8,271 bases of DNA from assembly GCA_017993025.1 (NCBI GenBank), contig JAGONL010000033.1:1-8271 (forward strand). The letters run 5' to 3'. Under the pieces are notes generated by a model. That model had not been told where the DNA came from. It searched no databases and saw only the letters and a list, made by a program, of their open reading frames with translations. This document shows positions 6,026 to 8,271 of the stretch, piece by piece. A program made the position numbers and the translations under genes. Source of the DNA: Candidatus Saccharimonadota bacterium. Its GTDB lineage: Bacteria > Patescibacteriota > Saccharimonadia > Saccharimonadales > SZUA-47. Positions within the stretch are counted from its first letter, which is position 1. Each line of letters begins with the position of its first letter.

Positions 6026-6281
6026 GGAGAGGGAGGGATTATGCGCCCGTTCGAATAGTGGGAGGGATTTTCGACTCCCACATCAAAAAGCTCTGCTTTT
6101 TGTGCATGAGCTTGGCGCGCCGTCCGCCACCCATGGGCGGATAAGGCTTACGCCTGTTCGAATCAGGGAGGGATTCGGTCACCTTCGGCGACCCCGAAAA
6201 TTCATTCTTGAAAACAAGTTTTCAGAAGAAGGTTTCCTTGCGAAATGCCGAATGGCATTTCTCACCCTGTCGGGTTCGAAT
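6026..6281 (+). repeat. Modular array of tRNA-Ser T-arm fragments and hairpin inserts
   Basis: Three modules read GGGAGGGATT, insert, GTTCGAAT on the plus strand. GGGAGGGATT lies at 6031-6040, 6060-6069 and 6166-6175; GTTCGAAT follows at 6049-6056, 6156-6163 and 6274-6281. Inserts are 8, 86 and 98 nt. The decamer is the reverse complement of the T-stem/acceptor end of the intact tRNA-Ser nearby (6343-6352), and the first copy matches it over 15 nt (6026-6040). The 86-nt insert holds hairpins: CAAAAAGC with GCTTTTTG (6084-6102), TCCGCC with GGCGGA (6123-6141), AGGC with GCCT (6144-6155). GTGGGAG with CTCCCAC (6058-6081) spans a module boundary. CCTG-TTCGAAT-CAGG (6153-6167) folds like a T arm. 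No protein gene is credible here. Confidence 0.75.
6170..6267. repeat. Hairpin element, copy 1 (98 bp)
   Basis: Runs from GGGATT to CACCC and contains three hairpins: GGTCACC-TTC-GGCGACC (6177-6193, one A-C mismatch), GAAAA-CAAG-TTTTC (6210-6223) and AAATGCC-GAAT-GGCATTT (6243-6260). It aligns end to end with 7269-7365, about 78% identical by eye and with one indel in the third loop. On the minus strand it separates GGGT from CGAATCCC, as if inserted in a tRNA T-loop. Confidence 0.8.
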
Positions 6282-6302
6282 TCACTTCAACTTTGCCAAT
6301 TC

Positions 6303-6324
6303 AAAAACCCGCCAACTTGGCGGG
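6303..6324 (-). terminator. Rho-independent terminator after tRNA-Ser(UGA)
   Basis: Minus-strand reading gives CCCGCCAAGTTGGCGGG (6308-6324), a GC-rich stem-loop, followed at once by TTTTT (6303-6307), 10 nt after the tRNA CCA end. It is nested in a perfect 10-bp inverted repeat, GCCAATTCAA (6295-6304) with TTGAATTGGC (6328-6337), whose right arm includes the encoded CCA and discriminator base of the tRNA. Confidence 0.85.
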
Positions 6325-6333
6325 CTGTTGAAT

Positions 6334-6423
6334 TGGCGGAGAGGGAGGGATTCGAACCCTCGAGACCCTTTCGGGCCTGGCGGTTTTCAAGACCACTGGA
6401 ATCAACCACTATCCGACCTCTCC
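6334..6423 (-). tRNA. tRNA-Ser(UGA), CCA encoded
   Basis: 90 nt including the encoded CCA. Acceptor GGAGAGG pairs with CCTCTCC, discriminator G. D stem GGA/TCC. The anticodon stem GTGGT/ACCGC closes loop CTTGAAA, giving anticodon UGA, which reads UCA and other UCN codons. The long class II variable arm forms GGCCC-GAAA-GGGTC. T arm GAGGG-TTCGAAT-CCCTC. All elements of a functional serine tRNA are intact. It lies 41 nt downstream of the DUF1361 stop with its own promoter and is followed by a terminator. Confidence 0.95.
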
Positions 6424-6433
6424 AATCTGAATG

Positions 6434-6442
6434 ATTATAACA
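6434..6442 (-). promoter_or_regulatory. Extended -10 promoter of tRNA-Ser(UGA)
   Basis: Minus-strand TGTTATAAT, an extended -10 (TGn plus perfect TATAAT), ends 10 nt before the tRNA 5' end, implying a leader of about 4 nt. No -35 match is seen, as expected for extended -10 promoters. Confidence 0.65.
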
Positions 6443-6464
6443 GATATGGACTGGGTTTTGGAGA

Positions 6465-7142
6465 CTATTTTTTGCTAATTTTGTATGTATTTAAGAACAA
6501 ATCGTAAATGTAATACAAACTTGCTATAACGAAACTAAATGACAAAACTACCAGCCATTCTTTTTTATAAATACCGGGGCTTACAAACAAATCTAATATA
6601 TCCGCCACTACCTTCCATGGACGGGTAGCAACATCCCAGCTATTTAACCGTACAAAACGCCCTAGATATATTGCTATCCCGCTCAAGAAAAACGTTGCAC
6701 CTAGGATTAGTTTCATCAGAGATTTATTAATTTTTGATGAAAAACGAAGCTTAAATAACCTGATTGATTCTAATCCGTACCAAAAAGAAACAAGCGAACA
6801 AGTAAATAAATATAGAGCGTCGTAGACAATTGTCATAGACCTGACGTTATCATACGAAATATAAGGACCAGTAATGTTTTCTCTGACTACCTGGATAGAG
6901 TTTAGGTGTATCAAATCCGTAACAACATAGAAGCTATTTGGTAGGAATAGTAACCAAACTACAGCCAACACCCACAGTTTATTTCCTTCAAAGTCTTTAA
7001 ATTTTAATGCAACCAGCAGTGGGAATAACCCTAAAAATATATTCCATGGCATAAAAAGATAGTCGCTATTCCCTGCAATCGAAACTCGTATTAATCCCAA
7101 GACCGTACAAAGCAATAAACTATAAATAATTACTTTTTTCAT
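6465..7142 (-). CDS. DUF1361 membrane protein
   Basis: 225 residues with about six hydrophobic segments (roughly 4-21, 32-48, 56-75, 105-125, 145-162 and 196-218). Family motifs seen: WNIFLGLFPL (33-42), WLLFLPNSFYVVTDLIHL (63-80) and GIAIYLGRFVRLNSWD (155-170), the core of DUF1361. The function of the family is not established, to my knowledge; it is an integral membrane protein with conserved polar residues (N69, D76, R162, N167, D170) in or near helices. It sits between two tRNA-Ser genes on the same strand, its ATG 20 nt after the CCA of tRNA-Ser(GGA). No strong Shine-Dalgarno is visible (GAAAG only), and no separate promoter, so it may be read through from the tRNA. Confidence 0.88.
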   Translation of the reverse strand: MKKVIIYSLLLCTVLGLIRVSIAGNSDYLFMPWNIFLGLFPLLVALKFKDFEGNKLWVLAVVWLLFLPNSFYVVTDLIHLNSIQVVRENITGPYISYDNVRSMTIVYDALYLFTCSLVSFWYGLESIRLFKLRFSSKINKSLMKLILGATFFLSGIAIYLGRFVRLNSWDVATRPWKVVADILDLFVSPGIYKKEWLVVLSFSFVIASLYYIYDLFLNTYKISKK

Positions 7143-7159
7143 TTTAACTTTCGGTTAAA
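7143..7159 (-). other. Hairpin between tRNA-Ser(GGA) and the DUF1361 start codon
   Basis: Minus-strand TTTAAC-CGAAA-GTTAAA is a perfect 6-bp stem with a 5-nt loop. It ends exactly at the DUF1361 ATG and begins 3 nt after the tRNA CCA. No T-tract follows, so it is not a standard terminator. It could affect tRNA 3' processing or ribosome access. Confidence 0.55.
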
Positions 7160-7162
7160 TAT

Positions 7163-7252
7163 TGGCGGAGAGAACAGGATTCGAACCTGCGATAGTATTG
7201 CTACCATACACGCTTTCCAAGCGTGCTCCTTCAACCACTCGGACACCTCTCC
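7163..7252 (-). tRNA. tRNA-Ser(GGA), CCA encoded
   Basis: 90 nt with encoded CCA. Acceptor GGAGAGG pairs with TCTCTCC (one G-U), discriminator G. Anticodon stem CACGC/GCGTG closes loop TTGGAAA, anticodon GGA, which reads UCU and UCC. The D-arm region GTCCGAGTGGTTGAAGGA and the long variable arm are typical of bacterial class II serine tRNAs. T arm GCAGG-TTCGAAT-CCTGT. It lies downstream of the truncated tRNA-Ser remnant and upstream of the DUF1361 gene. Confidence 0.95.
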
Positions 7253-7261
7253 ATTACATTC

Positions 7262-7267
7262 ACTATA
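7262..7267 (-). promoter_or_regulatory. -10 box of tRNA-Ser(GGA)
   Basis: Minus-strand TATAGT lies 9 nt upstream of the tRNA 5' end, right for a very short leader. It abuts the outer end of hairpin element copy 2 (CCC at 7269-7271), so any upstream promoter elements would be inside the element. No good -35 is seen. Confidence 0.45.
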
Positions 7268-7268
7268 C

Positions 7269-7365
7269 GGGATTTGGTCACGTTCCGCGACCCCACAACT
7301 TCACTGCTGAAAACAAGTTTTCTCCGGAAGATTGTCTTGCAAAATGCCACAGGCATTTTTCACCC
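7269..7365. repeat. Hairpin element, copy 2 (97 bp)
   Basis: Second copy of the element at 6170-6267, in the same orientation and 1.1 kb away. Hairpins: GGTCACG-TTC-CGCGACC (7276-7292), GAAAA-CAAG-TTTTC (7309-7322) and AAATGCC-ACA-GGCATTT (7342-7358). In the first hairpin the inner pair is G-C here and C-G in copy 1, a compensatory change that keeps the stem. On the minus strand it joins the GTGGGT of a broken tRNA-Ser to AATCCC. Confidence 0.8.
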
Positions 7366-7430
7366 ACGATGGAGTTGCCCCTGAGAGCGCCTTTCCAAGA
7401 CGGCGCCATAGACCACTAGGCGACCCCTCC
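7362..7430 (-). pseudogene. tRNA-Ser(GGA)-like remnant, 3' end lost at the T arm
   Basis: The minus strand begins with acceptor half GGAGGGG, then TC, D arm GCC...GGC, an anticodon region CCGTC-TTGGAAA-GGCGC (anticodon GGA, outermost pair mismatched; alternatively GCGCC/GGCGC closing a larger loop), a long variable arm (GGGG...CTCC) and the 5' T-stem GTGGG. Then, where TTCGAAT-CCCAC and the acceptor 3' strand should follow, sequence switches to the hairpin element. Past the element CCCGT can still pair weakly with GTGGG, but the next bases do not pair with GGAGGGG, so no acceptor stem can form. TATAAA (7436-7441) lies 5 nt upstream, so it may still be transcribed. Confidence 0.75.
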
Positions 7431-7442
7431 AAAAATTTATAA

Positions 7443-7619
7443 TTAAGCTTTAGAAACTAAAGCCATGTCTAGCGTTGGGGCCTGTGTGTCAAACCCTACT
7501 CTTTTTAGTAATTCTAGTAACCGGTCTCGGCGTACTTCAATTTCTTTCGGATTTTGTTTTCTTATGTCTGGCCCCCATACTTCTGGTGGGACACTACCAC
7601 ATGATTCTCCTGCTACCAT
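7443..7619 (-). CDS. Unrecognised 58-residue protein
   Basis: ATG to TAA, 58 residues. The N-terminal part is MVAGESCGSVPPEVWGPDIR, followed by a charged, probably amphipathic helix (about residues 24-40, KEIEVRRDRLLELLKR) and a short tail ending in DMALVSKA. It has one cysteine (C7) and no signal peptide or membrane segment, so it is likely cytosolic. I recognise no family. Supporting points: plausible composition, a purine-rich stretch AAGAAAGAAG 6 nt upstream of the ATG, and a TATACT box (7654-7659) about 35 nt upstream. It is divergent from the ABC ATPase gene and ends 12 nt before the tRNA-Ser remnant. Its antisense frame (7475-7732) is open but looks unlike a protein gene. Confidence 0.65.
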   Translation of the reverse strand: MVAGESCGSVPPEVWGPDIRKQNPKEIEVRRDRLLELLKRVGFDTQAPTLDMALVSKA

Positions 7620-7651
7620 CAAAATCTTCTTTCTTAATTACTAATACATAC

Positions 7652-7666
7652 AAAGTATATTACTTT
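7652..7666. promoter_or_regulatory. Palindrome in the divergent promoter region
   Basis: AAAGTA-TAT-TACTTT is a perfect 6-bp inverted repeat with a 3-nt centre. It overlaps the TATACT box facing the 58-aa gene and lies 4 nt from the possible -35 of the ABC gene, a good position for an operator controlling both. Regulatory role is inference. Confidence 0.4.
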
Positions 7667-7669
7667 AAT

Positions 7670-7700
7670 TTCACAAAAACGCATAAAAGTATTGTATTAT
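7670..7700 (+). promoter_or_regulatory. Candidate promoter of the ABC transporter gene
   Basis: TTCACA (7670-7675, 5 of 6 to consensus) and TATTAT (7695-7700) are 19 nt apart, slightly long. A start near 7707 would give a leader of about 52 nt. Confidence 0.35.
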
Positions 7701-7758
7701 ACCCCTCAACAGAGGTAGAATTAAGAAGATAAACTCAAAACTGCGAGACTAATAAAAC

Positions 7759-8271
7759 GTGCCAATAATAGAAATAGACGAAGTATCAAAAGTTTACGGC
7801 TTTGGTGACGCCACCACGGTGGCTCTTGATGAAGTTAGCATTAAAATTGAAAAAGGTGAGTTTATCGCTGTCATGGGCCCAAGCGGTTCTGGTAAAACTA
7901 CACTTATGAATATGATTGGCCTGCTAGACCGGCCTACGCATGGTGTTTATAAACTAAACGCCAAAGATGTAGCTCGTTTAGGAAAAGTTAAACAAGCCAG
8001 AACTCGCCGTGACAACATAGGCTTTATTTTTCAGTCATTTAATTTATTACCCCGCCTTACAGTTTTAGAGAATGTCGCACTCCCACTTGCCTACAAAGGT
8101 ATGTCGCAAACTAAACGGCTAAAGGCTGCTTCTAGAGCACTAGAGCAAGTTGGTTTAAATGACCGAGAATACTATCTACCCAATCAACTCTCAGGGGGTC
8201 AACTACAACGCGCGTCAATTGCAAGAGCACTGGTTAATGGTCCTAGCATTATAATTGCCGATGAGCCAACT
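7759..8271 (+). CDS. ABC transporter ATP-binding protein, MacB/LolD type, 3'-truncated
   Basis: First 171 residues; the gene runs past the window edge. Walker A GPSGSGKTT (40-48), Q-loop FQSFNLLP (Q92), signature LSGGQLQR (144-151) and Walker B IIIADEP (164-170, catalytic E169) are all present. The block NLLPRLTVLENVALPLAY (95-112) is typical of MacB/LolD/FtsE-like ATPases that power permeases exporting peptides, lipoproteins or antibiotics. Only the D-loop and H-loop are missing, beyond the edge. The start is GTG at 7759, because an in-frame TAA lies 4 nt upstream and the next methionine (M39) is inside Walker A. Shine-Dalgarno is poor (GCGAG, about 11 nt upstream). A FtsX/MacB-like permease gene is expected downstream. 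Confidence 0.95.
   Translation, partial: MPIIEIDEVSKVYGFGDATTVALDEVSIKIEKGEFIAVMGPSGSGKTTLMNMIGLLDRPTHGVYKLNAKDVARLGKVKQARTRRDNIGFIFQSFNLLPRLTVLENVALPLAYKGMSQTKRLKAASRALEQVGLNDREYYLPNQLSGGQLQRASIARALVNGPSIIIADEPT

Noticed and set aside
5976..6507. Overlapping plus-strand open frames (5976-6434 and 6208-6507)
   Set aside because: They read antisense through tRNA-Ser(UGA), its terminator and the hairpin array; the peptide text (such as REGFEPSRP) is the known artefact of translating tRNA-Ser complements.
7162..7419. 85-codon plus-strand frame with a peptide similar to the one at 6170-6260 (both contain ENKFS and LAKC)
   Set aside because: The similarity comes from the repeated hairpin element. 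The two copies differ by one base in the third loop, which shifts the frame, while the stems are kept; so DNA/RNA structure, not a protein, is shared.
7269..7430. Hairpin element as a T-loop intron of a functional tRNA-Ser
   Set aside because: After removing the element the T stem could pair only weakly and the downstream bases cannot pair with acceptor GGAGGGG; no CCA or discriminator follows.
5989..7440. Integrative element bordered by tRNA-Ser att sites
   Set aside because: Between the tRNA-like sequences there is only the DUF1361 gene, tRNAs and hairpins; no integrase, recombinase or phage gene is seen in the window, though an old scar remains possible.
7475..7732. 85-codon plus-strand frame
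   Set aside because: Antisense to the more protein-like 58-aa minus-strand gene; no ribosome binding site and it runs over the divergent promoter.

Overview
The window looks like a chromosomal segment of an AT-rich, small-genome bacterium. My best guess is Candidatus Saccharibacteria (TM7) or another Patescibacteria/CPR lineage. This is inferred from the gene mix: a CarS-like CDP-archaeol synthase relative, a HIR-type SPFH protein, DUF1295 and DUF1361 membrane proteins, and small orphan proteins. Short simple-repeat spacers and several candidate leaderless promoters fit the same picture. TGA is used as a stop, so there is no sign of the UGA=Gly code of Gracilibacteria/SR1. No ribosomal or other strict marker is present, so the taxonomy is tentative.

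Layout, left to right: (1) the 3' part of a CarS-like membrane enzyme (+), then a 180-bp spacer of short direct repeats; (2) an NQO1-like flavodoxin-fold oxidoreductase (-) and rlmH (-), separated by a perfect 12-copy GGGTAGA heptamer array that also supplies the rlmH stop codon; (3) a SnoaL/NTF2-like protein (+) convergent with a HAD phosphatase (-); (4) a four-helix membrane protein (+) divergent from the HAD gene and overlapping, tail to tail, the last gene of a tight minus-strand operon: SPFH/HIR protein, DUF1295 membrane protein, then tag (3-methyladenine DNA glycosylase I).

(5) From about 6.0 to 7.43 kb lies a minus-strand tRNA-Ser region. It holds a tRNA-Ser(GGA)-like remnant that breaks off at the T arm, an intact tRNA-Ser(GGA), a DUF1361 membrane protein starting 20 nt after that tRNA, an intact tRNA-Ser(UGA) with a hairpin terminator, and a 260-bp gene-free tract. 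That tract contains reiterated tRNA-Ser T-arm fragments alternating with hairpin-rich inserts. One insert (about 97 bp) recurs at the tRNA remnant, about 78% identical by eye, with a compensatory base-pair swap in its first hairpin. In both copies it sits between GGGT and AATCCC, the two halves of a T arm. This is the most unusual signal here.

(6) An unrecognised 58-aa protein gene (-) and the start of a MacB/LolD-type ABC transporter ATPase (+) diverge from a shared palindromic promoter region and close the window.

Functionally, rlmH and the tRNAs serve translation, tag serves alkylation repair, and the SPFH-DUF1295 pair and the ABC ATPase act at the membrane. No single pathway links the whole window.
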